From contig NZ_CP011340.1 in the NCBI RefSeq assembly GCF_001278075.1, forward strand, positions 7,933,501-7,997,500: DNA of 64,000 nt. The letters run 5' to 3'. The notes under the pieces were generated by a model that saw only the letters and a program-made list of their open reading frames with translations, searched no databases and was not told the DNA's origin. The translations under genes and the position numbers were made by a program. Shown here piece after piece: positions 1 to 8,520 of this stretch. Source of the DNA: Streptomyces pristinaespiralis. Its GTDB lineage: Bacteria; Actinomycetota; Actinomycetes; Streptomycetales; Streptomycetaceae. Within the stretch, counting starts at the first letter, position 1. The number at the start of each line of letters is the position of its first letter.

Positions 1-2
1 TG

Positions 3-1268
3 CGGTGCGAGGACCACCTCGGGCAGAAGCACGACCACGGCGGGCAGAACCACGGAGGTGGGGACGACGGACCGGACGACCGCCCGCCGCCGGACGCGCT
101 GCTGGGCCCGCTGCCGCCGTTGACAGAAACACCCTCCGCGTCGGCCCTCGCGCGTGTGCTGCGGGGCGGCCGGCCCGTGCGGCTGGACGCCGAGGACCTC
201 GCACCGCAGGCCCCGCTCGCCCGGGCGCACCGGGACCTGTTCGATCGGCTCGGCGGGCATTCGGCGGTCGTGGTGCCGCTGAGCACCACGCGCCAGGTGT
301 TCGGCGCGCTCACCGTGGCGCGCCGCGGCGAACGTCCGCCCTGCACGGAGGCCGACCTGTTGGTGCTGGCCGACATCGGGCGCCGGGCCGGCCTGGTGCT
401 GGACAACGCCCAGCTGTTCGACCAGCAACGGCAGCTGGCGGAGACCATGCAACGTCAGCTCCTCACGCCGCTTCCCCAGGTCGACCACCTCCAGATGGCC
501 GCCCGCTACCAGCCCGCGGAGAGCGCCGCCGAGATCGGCGGAGACTGGTACGACGCCTTCCTCCTCGCCGACGGCGCCACGACGATGGTCATCGGCGACG
601 TCGTGGGCCACGACCTCAAGGCCGCGGCCCACATGGCCGAGGTGCGCAACATGCTCCGCGCGCTGGCCTGGGACCGGCAGGAACCTCCCAGCCTCATCAT
701 GCGACGCCTCGACGAGGCGATGACCAACACCAGTGACGCCCCCATGGCCACCGCCGTCTTCGCCCGGATCGAGGGCGAGGAGGGCGGGCCGTGGCAGCTG
801 CACTGGGTCAACGCCGGCCACCCGCCGCCGCTCCTCGTGACGTACGACGGAGAGGCCCGTTACCTCGAAGCGGGCCACGGGCCCCTTCTCGGCATGGACT
901 CCGCGCTGCATCTGGGCCTGGGATGGCCCGACGCCCGTGAGAGGCTTCCCGCCCGGTCCACGCTGCTGCTGTACACCGACGGCCTGGTCGAGAGCCGGAC
1001 GCGTTCCATCGACGGGGGGCTGGCCGAGCTGCGCCGCCACGCCGGCGCCCTCGCGCACCGGGACGTCGAGGACTTCTGCGACGAGCTCCTGGCCCGCATG
1101 GCGCCCAGTGGCGACGACGTCGCCCTCCTCGCCCTGCGCATCCCGGAGTGGGGGGAGGGCCGGGACGGCAAGCCACCGCCGCGGCAGCAGTCGCACAGCC
1201 CGGCCGCGCCCAACCGCGCCGCCCCCGGGTCCCTCGTGGAGGACACCGAGGTACGGGACACGTCCTGA
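3..1268 (+). CDS. GAF-SpoIIE (PP2C) serine phosphatase, 5'-truncated by window edge
   Basis: The reading frame is open from the first bases, so the true start lies outside the window; the in-frame TTG at 120 is unlikely to be the start because coding continues upstream of it. The visible 421 residues end a GAF domain (about residues 75-145) and then carry a complete SpoIIE-type PP2C domain. Its motifs are IGGDWYD, IGDVVGHD, NAGHPPPLL, LYTDGLVE and DDVALLALR, which hold the metal-binding aspartates. The family dephosphorylates STAS anti-sigma antagonists and so frees sigma factors. The sensed signal is unknown because the N-terminal part is missing. A second phosphatase of the same design converges on it. 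Confidence 0.9.
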   Translation, partial: RCEDHLGQKHDHGGQNHGGGDDGPDDRPPPDALLGPLPPLTETPSASALARVLRGGRPVRLDAEDLAPQAPLARAHRDLFDRLGGHSAVVVPLSTTRQVFGALTVARRGERPPCTEADLLVLADIGRRAGLVLDNAQLFDQQRQLAETMQRQLLTPLPQVDHLQMAARYQPAESAAEIGGDWYDAFLLADGATTMVIGDVVGHDLKAAAHMAEVRNMLRALAWDRQEPPSLIMRRLDEAMTNTSDAPMATAVFARIEGEEGGPWQLHWVNAGHPPPLLVTYDGEARYLEAGHGPLLGMDSALHLGLGWPDARERLPARSTLLLYTDGLVESRTRSIDGGLAELRRHAGALAHRDVEDFCDELLARMAPSGDDVALLALRIPEWGEGRDGKPPPRQQSHSPAAPNRAAPGSLVEDTEVRDTS

Positions 1269-1296
1269 CCGGCGATGCCCGCCGGGCGCTCCGGTC

Positions 1297-1334
1297 CGCG
1301 TTCCGGCCGGGAGCCGCCCGGCGGCCGGGACGCG
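1297..1334. terminator. Bidirectional terminator between convergent phosphatases
   Basis: An inverted repeat with 12-nt arms (CGCGTTCCGGCC and GGCCGGGACGCG, one G-T wobble) and a 14-nt loop fills the 67-bp gap between the two stop codons. Confidence 0.55.
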
Positions 1335-1335
1335 C

Positions 1336-2652
1336 TCACGGGGCGAGGCGGGCAGCGAGGAGCGCGACGTCGTCGTGGAACGCGTAGTGGCCGTGCGCGA
1401 GGAGCGCGTCGCAGAGCTCGGGGAGCGGGGCGGAGGCCCGGACGGCCGCGATGCCGGTCGCGTCTGCCATCCCCTCGTCGATGGACCGGCGGGGGTGCTC
1501 GACCAGCCCGTCGGTGTGCAGCAGCAGTGTGCTGCCGGGCGGCAGCAGCTCCGTGTGGTCCACCCGCTCCATCACCGGATCGACACCCAGGGGCAGTCCG
1601 GTGTCCGTCTCCAGGTAGCGGGCCCGGTGGTCCGGCGTGACCAGCAGCGGCGGCAGGTGGCCCGCGCTCGACCAGTGCAGCCGCTTGCCGTGGGCGCTGG
1701 GCTCGAGCCTGGCGATGATGACGGTGGCCATCGGGCCGCCGTGCAGTTCGTGCAGGACCTCGTCGAGCCGGCGCAGGATCCGGCTCGGAGGCTCCTCCTC
1801 CTCGAACGCGATCACCCGCAGCATGTTGCTGATCTGGCTCATCACGGTGGCCGCTTCGAGGCCGTGGCCCATCACGTCGCCGACCATCAGGCACGGCACG
1901 CGGCCCGGCAGCCGGACGAGGTCGTACCAGTCGCCGCCGATCCGCGGCGCCTCGGTGGAGGGCTGGTACCTGGCCTCGAGCTCCAGGTCCTCACGGCGGG
2001 GCATCCGGGGGAGCAGTCTGCGCTGGAAGTCCTCCGTGGCATGCCGCAACTGGTCGTACAGGCGGGCGTTCTCGATGGCCACTCCGGCGGCACCGGCCAG
2101 CGCGACAACGATGTTCTCGTCGTCGTCCGTGAAGGGCTCGCCGCTCTTCCGGTCGGCCAGGTAGAGCGTGCCGTAGAGCTTGTCCCGCACGCGGATCGGC
2201 ACTCCGAGCAGGTTGGTCATCGCGGGGTGGCCCGCCGGGAAGCCGACCGCGTGGGGGTGTTCCGCCACATGATCGACGCGCAGCGGGTGGGGGTCGCGGA
2301 CCAGCTCGCCGAGGAGGCCGGTGCCGTGCGGCAGCCGGTCGCCGAGGGCGGCGAACTGGTCGCGGCCGAAACCCGAGGTGATCAGCTCGGTGAACTCACC
2401 GGCGTCGTCCAGCACGCCGAGCGCCGCGTACCGGGCCTGCGCCAGCTGCCGGGCGGTCTCGTTGATCGTGCGCAGCACGGAGTCGAGCTCCAGTTCCTTG
2501 CTGATCGCGAGGACGGCGCCGAGCAGTTCCCGTACGCGTCCGTGCGCGTGCGCGACCTGCTGGAGACCGTCCTGGATCTGGTCCAGGTAGCCACCCTCGG
2601 CGGGAGCAGGGGACTGCAGGTCCTCGGGGCCGTCCGGAACTCGTTGTGCCAT
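1336..2652 (-). CDS. GAF-SpoIIE (PP2C) serine phosphatase
   Basis: 438 residues. The start is the ATG at 2652, preceded by GAAGGGCCCTTCG; an upstream in-frame start at 2709 would add 19 residues that do not look like the family. Residues about 20-60 are helical, about 65-200 form a GAF domain ending in VAIENARLYDQL, and the rest is a PP2C domain with IGGDWYD, VGDVMGHG, SSAGHLPPLL, LHTDGLVE and DDVALLAARL. It is cytosolic, with no membrane segments. The likely role is dephosphorylation of an anti-sigma antagonist in a partner-switching pathway. A SigB-type promoter match sits 50 nt upstream. Confidence 0.92.
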   Translation of the reverse strand: MAQRVPDGPEDLQSPAPAEGGYLDQIQDGLQQVAHAHGRVRELLGAVLAISKELELDSVLRTINETARQLAQARYAALGVLDDAGEFTELITSGFGRDQFAALGDRLPHGTGLLGELVRDPHPLRVDHVAEHPHAVGFPAGHPAMTNLLGVPIRVRDKLYGTLYLADRKSGEPFTDDDENIVVALAGAAGVAIENARLYDQLRHATEDFQRRLLPRMPRREDLELEARYQPSTEAPRIGGDWYDLVRLPGRVPCLMVGDVMGHGLEAATVMSQISNMLRVIAFEEEEPPSRILRRLDEVLHELHGGPMATVIIARLEPSAHGKRLHWSSAGHLPPLLVTPDHRARYLETDTGLPLGVDPVMERVDHTELLPPGSTLLLHTDGLVEHPRRSIDEGMADATGIAAVRASAPLPELCDALLAHGHYAFHDDVALLAARLAP

Positions 2653-2981
2653 CGAAGGGCCCTTCGCTGGGTTTCGTGGCGGACCGCTCTTCCAGCGGCG
2701 GGTACCCATCCGCCCGGGAGCGACTCACGGCGACGGCGGGGGAGACGCGAACCTCCTGGCGACCTCGCTCCGGTGCCACGGCAGATCGTCCGGCCATAGG
2801 CGCGGCAGGAGACGGCCGCCTGCCGCCACGGCGCATGCCGGACCGCCCCGTGGGCACGCGCAGGCCACAGGCTTCAGCGCGCAGAGCACGGCGTACGCGG
2901 CCATCCTTAATCGCGTGGCCGCCTCCACCGGGCGACGCGGGCGGCCCGCGCCCACGGGGTCGCTGAGCAGGGAGGACCGAC
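2653..2981. other. Intergenic region between divergent genes
   Basis: 329 bp without a convincing gene. It carries the minus-strand SigB-type site at 2702-2726. On the plus side it ends in GGAGGACCGAC immediately before the small ORF at 2982. I see no other clear signal. Confidence 0.5.
2702..2726 (-). promoter_or_regulatory. SigB-type promoter candidate for the GAF-PP2C gene
   Basis: Read on the minus strand, GAGT, 15 nt, then GGGTAC fits the S. coelicolor SigB consensus GNNT-N14-16-GGGTA(C/T). The -10 element is 50 nt upstream of the start at 2652. Confidence 0.5.
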
Positions 2982-3044
2982 ATGAACGTACGCGTGTGCC
3001 GCGCACCGTCCGACCGGGTCGGCGACCCGGACACGCGGCCGTGA
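2982..3044 (+). CDS. Possible 20-residue leader peptide coupled to the HAD gene
   Basis: The best ribosome binding site in this region (GGAGGA, 5 nt before ATG) serves this ORF and not the HAD gene. It encodes 20 residues including one Cys and several Arg. Its TGA (3042-3044) overlaps the GTG (3041-3043) that best starts the HAD protein, so translation could be coupled. It could be a regulatory leader or only a coupling device. No homologue is recognised. Confidence 0.4.
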   Translation: MNVRVCRAPSDRVGDPDTRP

Positions 3045-3877
3045 GCGGGTCCCGCTGGCGTGGCGTCGACGCCGTCGTCCTCGACACCGACGGCGTGATC
3101 ACCGACTCCGCCAAGATCCACGCCGCAGCCTGGAAGACGGCCTTCGACGCCTGCCTGCTCGCCCATCCGCCCGACGACCCCGCTGCCCGCCGGCCCTTCG
3201 ACGTCCGGGACGACTATCTGAGGCACGTCGACGGGCGGTCACGCCAGGACGGGGCCGCGGCGTTCCTGGCCTCGCGCGGGCTGCGGCTGCCCCGGGGAAG
3301 CCCTGACGACTCCCCGGGCACGGACACGGTGGGCGCCGTCGCCGCGTACAAGGAGCAGCTGTTCACCCGGCGGCTGAGCGAGCAGGGCATCGACGCCTAC
3401 CCGGGCACCGCGCGACTGCTGAGGATGCTGCGCGCCCGCGCCGTCCCCCTGGCGGCCGTTTCCGCGTCCCGCCACGCACGGGAACTGATCACCCGGGCGG
3501 GTGTCCTGCCCTGTTTCGACGTCCTGGTCGACGGCGCGGAGGCGGCCCGGCTGCGGCTGCCGGGCAAGCCGGAGCCCGCGCTGTTCCTCGAGGCGGCCCG
3601 GCGGCTCGGCGTCCCCCCGGACCGGACGGCCGTCGTGGAGGACGCCCTGGCCGGCGTGGAGGCGGGCAGACGCGGCGGCTTCGCCCTCGTGATCGGCGTG
3701 GACCGTACGGGCGGCCCGGGGACGGGCGACGCCCTGCTCGAGCACGGTGCCGACCTCGTCGTACGGGACCTCGCCGAACTGCTCCCCGCCGGCACCGACG
3801 GTTCCGGCGAACCGGACGCGCCCCCGGCACCCCCTGCCCGGGCCGCCCCCGAGCCCCCAGCGCCCCCGGAGGACTGA
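3041..3877 (+). CDS. HAD-family hydrolase, beta-phosphoglucomutase-like
   Basis: 278 residues from the GTG at 3041; an upstream in-frame start at 2915 would add an Arg/Pro-rich stretch unlike the family. HAD motif I is DTDGVITDS, with the second Asp as acid/base, followed by a helical cap (about residues 25-110), motif II around AVSAS, the Lys in GKPEPALF, and motif IV VEDALAGVEAG. This pattern matches beta-phosphoglucomutases, which convert beta-glucose 1-phosphate to glucose 6-phosphate. The Pro/Ala-rich last 30 residues are extra. The GH65 gene follows 2 nt downstream with its RBS inside this coding end, the usual pairing: the phosphorylase makes beta-glucose 1-phosphate and this enzyme channels it into glycolysis. 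Confidence 0.85.
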   Translation: MSGSRWRGVDAVVLDTDGVITDSAKIHAAAWKTAFDACLLAHPPDDPAARRPFDVRDDYLRHVDGRSRQDGAAAFLASRGLRLPRGSPDDSPGTDTVGAVAAYKEQLFTRRLSEQGIDAYPGTARLLRMLRARAVPLAAVSASRHARELITRAGVLPCFDVLVDGAEAARLRLPGKPEPALFLEAARRLGVPPDRTAVVEDALAGVEAGRRGGFALVIGVDRTGGPGTGDALLEHGADLVVRDLAELLPAGTDGSGEPDAPPAPPARAAPEPPAPPED

Positions 3878-3879
3878 CC

Positions 3880-6297
3880 ATGCACGAGTGGATCTGGACG
3901 TACGAGGGATACGACCCCGCGCGCGAGCGGCTGCGGGAGGCGCTGTGCACTCTCGGCAACGGCTACTTCGCCACACGGGGAGCCGCCCCCGAGTGCACCG
4001 CCGACGACACGCACTACCCGGGTACGTACGCCGCGGGCTGCTACAACCGCCTCACCTCGATCGTCGCCGGCCGGCAGGTCGAGAACGAGGACATGGTCAA
4101 CCTGCCCAACTGGCTGCCCCTGCGCTTCCGTCTGTACCGCCTCGCCGGTGACGCGGCCTGGTTCACCCCGGACAGCTCGGCGCTGGCCGAACACCGCCAG
4201 AGCCTCGATCTGCGGGCGGGCACCCTCGAGCGCACCATGCGCTACGTGGCCGAGGACGGCCGGGCCCTCACCGTGCGCCAGCTGCGGCTGGTCCACATGG
4301 CCGATCCCCATCTCGCCGTGCTGCGCACCCAGTTCACGGCGGAAGGCTGGTCAGGTGACATCGAGGTCGAGGCCGCGCTCGACGGCGGGGTGACCAACAG
4401 CGGGGTGGCACGCTACCGGGAGCTGAACGGCAGCCATCTCGTCCACGTCAACGCCGGTGACGGCGAGCCCGACACCATGTGGCTGCGCTGCCGCACCACC
4501 ACCTCCGACATCCGGATCGGCATGGCGGCCCGCACGGTCGCCGACGAACCGACCGACGAGGAACGGGCCCGCACCGCCCATGAACCGCTGCGTGCCGTGC
4601 AGTTCCTGAGGCTGACCCTCCCGGGAGGTGTCACCCGTACGGTCGACAAGACCGTCGCGCTGCACACCTCGAGGGACGCCGCGATCAGCGACCCGCTCCA
4701 CGCGGCCGTCGGCCGGGTCGACCGGGCGCCGGGCTTCGAGGCGCTGCTGGAGTCGCACCGGGCGGCGTGGCGGCAGCTGTGGCGGAGGGGCGAGCTGGAC
4801 GTGCCGGGGGAGGCCGGCAGCATTTTGCGGCTCCACCTCTTCCATGTGCTGCAGACGCTGTCCCCGCACACCGCCGACCTCGACGTCGGGGTGCCCGCCC
4901 GTGGTCTGCACGGCGAGGCGTACCGCGGCCACATCTTCTGGGACGAGCTGTTCGTCCTGCCGTATCTGAACCTGCACTTCCCCGAGGTCTCCCGGGCCCT
5001 GCTCATGTACCGGTACCGCAGGCTGGAACAGGCCCGCGTGCTGGCCCGCGACGCCGGCCACATCGGCGCCATGTACCCGTGGCAGAGCGGCAGCGACGGT
5101 CGCGAGGAGACGCAGGAGCTGCACCTCAACCCGCGGTCCGGACGCTGGCTGCCGGACCACTCCCGCCTCCAGCACCACGTCGGGTCCGCCATCGCGTACA
5201 ACGTGTGGCAGTACTGCGAGGCGAGCGGCGACGCGGAGTTCCTGCACACCAAGGGCGCGGAGATGCTCACCCAGATCGCGCGGTTCTGGGCCGGATTCGC
5301 CCAGTACGACAAGCAGTTGGAGCGTTACCGCATCCGCGGCGTGGTCGGCCCCGACGAGTACCACGAGGCGTATCCGGGCTCCTGTCTGCCGGGGCTGGAC
5401 GACAACGCGTACACGAACGTCACCGCGGTGTGGGTGCTGGCCCGCGCCCTCGAGGTGGTGCGCGAACTGCCCGAGCCGCGCCGCCGGGAGCTGTACGAGC
5501 GCATCGGCCTCGACCGAGGGGAGCTGGCCCGCTGGGAGGAGGTGTCACGACGGATGTACGTGCCCTTCCACGACGGTGTCATCAGCCAGTTCCACGGTTA
5601 CGGCGACCTGGAGGAGCTCGACTGGGACGGCCTGCGCGCCCGGCACGGGGACATCCGCCGCCTCGACCGGGTGCTGGAGGCGGAGAACGACACCGTGAAC
5701 CGCTACCAGGCCTCCAAGCAGGCCGACGTGCTGATGCTCGGCTACCTCTTCTCGCCGGCCGAACTGAGCGGTCTGTTCAGGAGGTTGGGTCACGAACTGG
5801 ACGAGGAGACCTGGCACCGGACCGTCGACTACTACCTGAAGCGCACCAGCCACGGCTCGACCCTCAGCGGCCTCGTCCACGGATGGGTGCTGGCGCGTGT
5901 ACGGCGCGAGGACGCGTGGACCTACGTCAGGGAGGCGCTGGAGGGCGACATCGCCGACCTGCAGGGCGGCACCACGGAGGAAGGCATCCATCTCGGGGCG
6001 ATGGCCGGCACGCTCGACCTGGTGCAGCGCGGTCTGACCGGGATGGAGACCCGTGGCGGGGCGCTGTGGTTCGACCCCGTGCACTCGCCGCAGCTTGCCG
6101 AGTACGGCTTCTCCGTCCGCTACCACGGGCATTGGGGGGTGCGGGTGCGGATGCGGCCCGGAGAACTGCACATCGGCGTGCCGGCCTCCGACGGTGGACC
6201 GATCGACGTGCGGCTCCCGGACCGGACCGTGTCGGTCGAGCCGGGCGGCTCCCGTCTGCTGATGCTGCCCGACGACGGGCACCGGCCCTCGCCCTGA
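3880..6297 (+). CDS. Glycoside hydrolase family 65 phosphorylase
   Basis: 805 residues, close to family length. The N-terminal beta-sandwich starts with LGNGYFATRG, and the (alpha/alpha)6 barrel has FWDELFVLPYL (353-363). The catalytic acid is Glu493 in GPDEYHE. KQADVLML and the Ser/Thr-rich HGSTLS provide the usual phosphate-binding region, and a small C-terminal beta domain ends the protein. GH65 enzymes phosphorolyse alpha-glucosides (maltose, trehalose, kojibiose, nigerose) with inversion, releasing beta-glucose 1-phosphate; the exact disaccharide cannot be read from sequence. There is no signal peptide, so it is intracellular. It forms a two-gene operon with the upstream beta-phosphoglucomutase. 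Confidence 0.93.
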   Translation: MHEWIWTYEGYDPARERLREALCTLGNGYFATRGAAPECTADDTHYPGTYAAGCYNRLTSIVAGRQVENEDMVNLPNWLPLRFRLYRLAGDAAWFTPDSSALAEHRQSLDLRAGTLERTMRYVAEDGRALTVRQLRLVHMADPHLAVLRTQFTAEGWSGDIEVEAALDGGVTNSGVARYRELNGSHLVHVNAGDGEPDTMWLRCRTTTSDIRIGMAARTVADEPTDEERARTAHEPLRAVQFLRLTLPGGVTRTVDKTVALHTSRDAAISDPLHAAVGRVDRAPGFEALLESHRAAWRQLWRRGELDVPGEAGSILRLHLFHVLQTLSPHTADLDVGVPARGLHGEAYRGHIFWDELFVLPYLNLHFPEVSRALLMYRYRRLEQARVLARDAGHIGAMYPWQSGSDGREETQELHLNPRSGRWLPDHSRLQHHVGSAIAYNVWQYCEASGDAEFLHTKGAEMLTQIARFWAGFAQYDKQLERYRIRGVVGPDEYHEAYPGSCLPGLDDNAYTNVTAVWVLARALEVVRELPEPRRRELYERIGLDRGELARWEEVSRRMYVPFHDGVISQFHGYGDLEELDWDGLRARHGDIRRLDRVLEAENDTVNRYQASKQADVLMLGYLFSPAELSGLFRRLGHELDEETWHRTVDYYLKRTSHGSTLSGLVHGWVLARVRREDAWTYVREALEGDIADLQGGTTEEGIHLGAMAGTLDLVQRGLTGMETRGGALWFDPVHSPQLAEYGFSVRYHGHWGVRVRMRPGELHIGVPASDGGPIDVRLPDRTVSVEPGGSRLLMLPDDGHRPSP

Positions 6298-6379
6298 CCG
6301 GCCCTCGCCTTGACCGGGCCTCGCCTTGGCCGGGACTCGCCTTGGCCGGCCCTCGCCTTGGCCGGGCCTCGCCCTGACC
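6284..6379 (+). repeat. Six tandem copies of a 16-bp unit
   Basis: Units begin at 6284, 6300, 6316, 6332, 6348 and 6364 with consensus GGSCCTCGCCYTGRCC. The first copy overlaps the GH65 stop codon, so the array appears to have grown out of the 3' end of that gene. All units are exactly 16 bp. Confidence 0.9.
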
Positions 6380-6407
6380 GGGCGGCAGCGGCCTCCGCCC
6401 TCGGCGC

Positions 6408-6432
6408 CGGCCCCCTGACCGGCCGGGGGCCG
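6408..6432. terminator. Hairpin between GH65 and the convergent ATPase gene
   Basis: CGGCCCCC and GGGGGCCG form an 8-bp perfect stem with a 9-nt loop, 12 nt from the stop of the minus-strand gene. Confidence 0.45.
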
Positions 6433-6444
6433 TTCGTCCGTGGC

Positions 6445-7005
6445 TCAGGGGGTGTCTTCCTGTCCCGGCAACGGCAGGGACGCCCACACGGTCTTGCCCG
6501 CAGGAGGTGTCGGCCGCCAGGACCAGCTGTCGCTCAGCGAGTTGACGAGGAGCAGGCCGCGGCCGCCCGAGGCGGCCGGGCCGGGATCACCGAGGCGCGG
6601 CGGCGCCGGGCTGGGGTCGGTCACCGCGCAGACGAGGTGGCGGCTGTAGCGGAAGAGGCCCAGCCAGACCGGGTACTCGTCGGCGCACGGCGCGGTGGGC
6701 GGAAGGGCGTGCCGGACGGCGTTGCCGACGAGCTCGCTCACGATCAGCTCGACATCCGCCACCAAGGGCCGCAGCGCCCACTCGCGGAGGGTGCTCGCGG
6801 CGAACTTCCGTGCCTGCCCCGCGTTCCTCGGCCGGCCGTCCAGCCCGCACGCGGAGAAGCCGCCGGGGAGGACAAGTTCCTCCATGGCGTACTCCGGCGC
6901 GTCGGCGGGCATACAGGGCGGACGTTTCACGCCAGATTGCGCGAGACCGCTCCCGAAACCATGCCGTACATCGGTCTCAGGGAGCGCCGGCACGTGAGTC
7001 GTCAC
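6445..7005 (-). CDS. RsbW/AbaA-like ATP-binding regulatory protein
   Basis: 186 residues from a GTG start, preceded by GGGAG. The GHKL ATPase fold covers about residues 65-180, with N-box ELVGNAVRHA and a G2-like GGRGLLLVNSLSDSW; the DxG of the G1 box reads DPSPAPP, a degenerate form common in this actinobacterial group. Relatives are anti-sigma kinases or orphan regulators beside whiJ-like genes. Divergent DUF397 and XRE genes make the classic three-gene arrangement, so the partner is probably the XRE/DUF397 pair or a BldG-type antagonist. The inverted repeat at 7077-7102 lies in the shared promoter region. Confidence 0.85.
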   Translation of the reverse strand: MTTHVPALPETDVRHGFGSGLAQSGVKRPPCMPADAPEYAMEELVLPGGFSACGLDGRPRNAGQARKFAASTLREWALRPLVADVELIVSELVGNAVRHALPPTAPCADEYPVWLGLFRYSRHLVCAVTDPSPAPPRLGDPGPAASGGRGLLLVNSLSDSWSWRPTPPAGKTVWASLPLPGQEDTP

Positions 7006-7076
7006 TGGTCATGTCTCCCTGCAGGCTTCGCCGTTCGACAGCAGACGCAGGGCGAGTATTGTCGAGCCGACCCGCG

Positions 7077-7102
7077 GATGCAATTGCAGATGGGATTGCA
7101 TC
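7077..7102. promoter_or_regulatory. Dyad operator in the WhiJ-like locus
   Basis: GATGCAAT, 10 nt, ATTGCATC is a perfect 8-bp inverted repeat. The left half also overlaps the palindrome TGCAATTGCA (7079-7088), giving three TGCAAT half-sites. It lies between the divergent ATPase and DUF397 genes, 48 nt before the DUF397 start, and is a good candidate site for the XRE protein encoded next door. Confidence 0.6.
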
Positions 7103-7149
7103 GGTGGGATCCGGACCAAACGTGTGCGAGCAGTGAGGAGTTGATGGGC

Positions 7150-7383
7150 ATGGAGTTCGTCAACGGAATGCAGGCCAGTGCGCTGGTGACGGTGACGTGG
7201 ATCAAGAGCAGTCACAGCAACGCCACGGGGAACTGCGTGGAGATGGCGGCGCTGCCCGGCGACCTGATCGCGATCCGGAACTCGAGGGATCCGCACGGGC
7301 CGGCGCTCGTCTGCTCACGCGACGAGTTCGCGGGGTTCGTGGCAGGAGCCCGTGAGGGTGGTTTCGACGCGGTAATCGGCTGA
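7150..7383 (+). CDS. DUF397 small protein
   Basis: 77 residues. Among three close starts (7141, 7144, 7150) the ATG at 7150 is best spaced from GAGGAG (7135-7140). The DUF397 signature is clear: TWIKSSHSNATGNCVEMA, then IAIRNSRDPHGPAL and a terminal FVAGAREGGFD. DUF397 proteins (the BldB-related group) are encoded beside XRE-DUF5753 regulators, and several such pairs behave like antitoxin/toxin or repressor/co-regulator modules; which applies here is not visible. Here the DUF397 gene precedes the XRE gene by 90 bp on the same strand. Confidence 0.9.
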   Translation: MEFVNGMQASALVTVTWIKSSHSNATGNCVEMAALPGDLIAIRNSRDPHGPALVCSRDEFAGFVAGAREGGFDAVIG

Positions 7384-7473
7384 AAACAGTCGGTGAGTGG
7401 GCGACTTCCCCATGGCCTCGCCGCGCGAGTGCTGGATACTGTCGTCGTCCCTATTTCTCCGCAGGAGCGCCTG

Positions 7474-8376
7474 ATGGCTGCAGTCGAACCGAGTCCGTCG
7501 TTGTTCGTCCGGCCGCTGGGAGCGGTCGAGAACAACCCGACCGCCCTCAGGCTGATTCTGGGTGGCAAATTGCGCCAACTGCGGGTGAACGCCGGGCTGG
7601 ATCCAGCGGACGTCGACGCCCGGCTCGGTTTCTCGCGCTCCAGGACCAGCCGGATCGAGCTGGGCCGCCACGGCTGCAAGCCGGCCGACGCCCTGGCGCT
7701 GCTGGATCTGTACGGCGTGAGCGCGGAGGAGCAGGTCGCCGAGTTCATGCGGCTGGTGACGCAGTCCCGCCAGACCGACTGGTGGCGCTCCTTCAGCGAT
7801 GTCCTCTCCGACTTCTTCGAGCCGCTGGTCGCCCTGGAGGGTGCCGCGGCGACGATCCGTACCTACGAGCCGTTCTATGTGCCCGGCCTGCTCCAGACCC
7901 CCGCGTACGCCGAGGCCGTCATCCGGTCGGGACCGGGGCACCTCCTGACGCACGATGTGCGGCGCCGGGTCGAGCTGCGGCGGGAACGCCAGCGGCAGCT
8001 GGACACGCCTGAGGCGCCGCGCCTGTGGGCCGTGATCGACGAGTCCGTGCTGATGCGCACGGTGGGCGGGCCGCATGTGATGCGCGAGCAACTGCTGCAC
8101 CTCGTCGGGATGATGGAGCGGCCGCGGGTGACCCTGCAGGTGGCGCCGCTGGAGGTGACGGCCTCCGTCGGCGTCGGCACGGGCGTGACCTATCTGCGTT
8201 TCGCGCTGAGCGACCTGAAGGACGCGGTCTACATCGAGCACCTGACCGACAGCACGTTCTCCCAGAAGCCGCAGGCCGTCGAGCAGTACCGTGACATGCT
8301 CGACCGGCTCGGCGCGTGCGCCCTCACGCCCAAGCAGTCGCTGGAACTGCTCCAGCAGCGCATCAAGAGCCTCTGA
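7474..8376 (+). CDS. XRE-family regulator with DUF5753 (WhiJ-like)
   Basis: 300 residues from ATG 7474 with CAGGAG upstream. An N-terminal helix-turn-helix (about residues 28-85, GFSRSRTSRIELGRHG) is followed by the DUF5753 domain with its hallmark PFYVPGLLQTPAYAEAV, ERQRQLDTPEAPRLWAVIDESVL and a C-terminal YIEHLTDSTF. These proteins bind DNA and are thought to be controlled by their DUF397 partner; in S. coelicolor WhiJ-type loci affect development. The 7077-7102 dyad is the obvious target to test. Confidence 0.92.
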   Translation: MAAVEPSPSLFVRPLGAVENNPTALRLILGGKLRQLRVNAGLDPADVDARLGFSRSRTSRIELGRHGCKPADALALLDLYGVSAEEQVAEFMRLVTQSRQTDWWRSFSDVLSDFFEPLVALEGAAATIRTYEPFYVPGLLQTPAYAEAVIRSGPGHLLTHDVRRRVELRRERQRQLDTPEAPRLWAVIDESVLMRTVGGPHVMREQLLHLVGMMERPRVTLQVAPLEVTASVGVGTGVTYLRFALSDLKDAVYIEHLTDSTFSQKPQAVEQYRDMLDRLGACALTPKQSLELLQQRIKSL

Positions 8377-8520
8377 TCGCCCCACACGTGGGCCCGCGTT
8401 CGTGATCTGACGGCCCGTACGCGTTCGGTACCCGCGCCGCGGTACGACGACGGAGGCGGCCCGGTGAGTGCTCCTCGGAGCCGGCTCGACGGACCACCGC
8501 CCGCGCGTAGTGCGGTGGAG

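Noticed and set aside
937..2799. Plus-strand 620-codon ORF across the two phosphatase genes
   Set aside because: It spans two unrelated genes and their terminator and has no recognisable domain or ribosome site.
4767..6377. 536-codon Arg/Pro-rich ORF in another frame of the GH65 gene
   Set aside because: Low-complexity shadow typical of high-GC coding sequence.
8431..8445. Minus-strand GGGTACC resembling a SigB -10
   Set aside because: It lies downstream of the XRE gene with no minus-strand gene starting near it.
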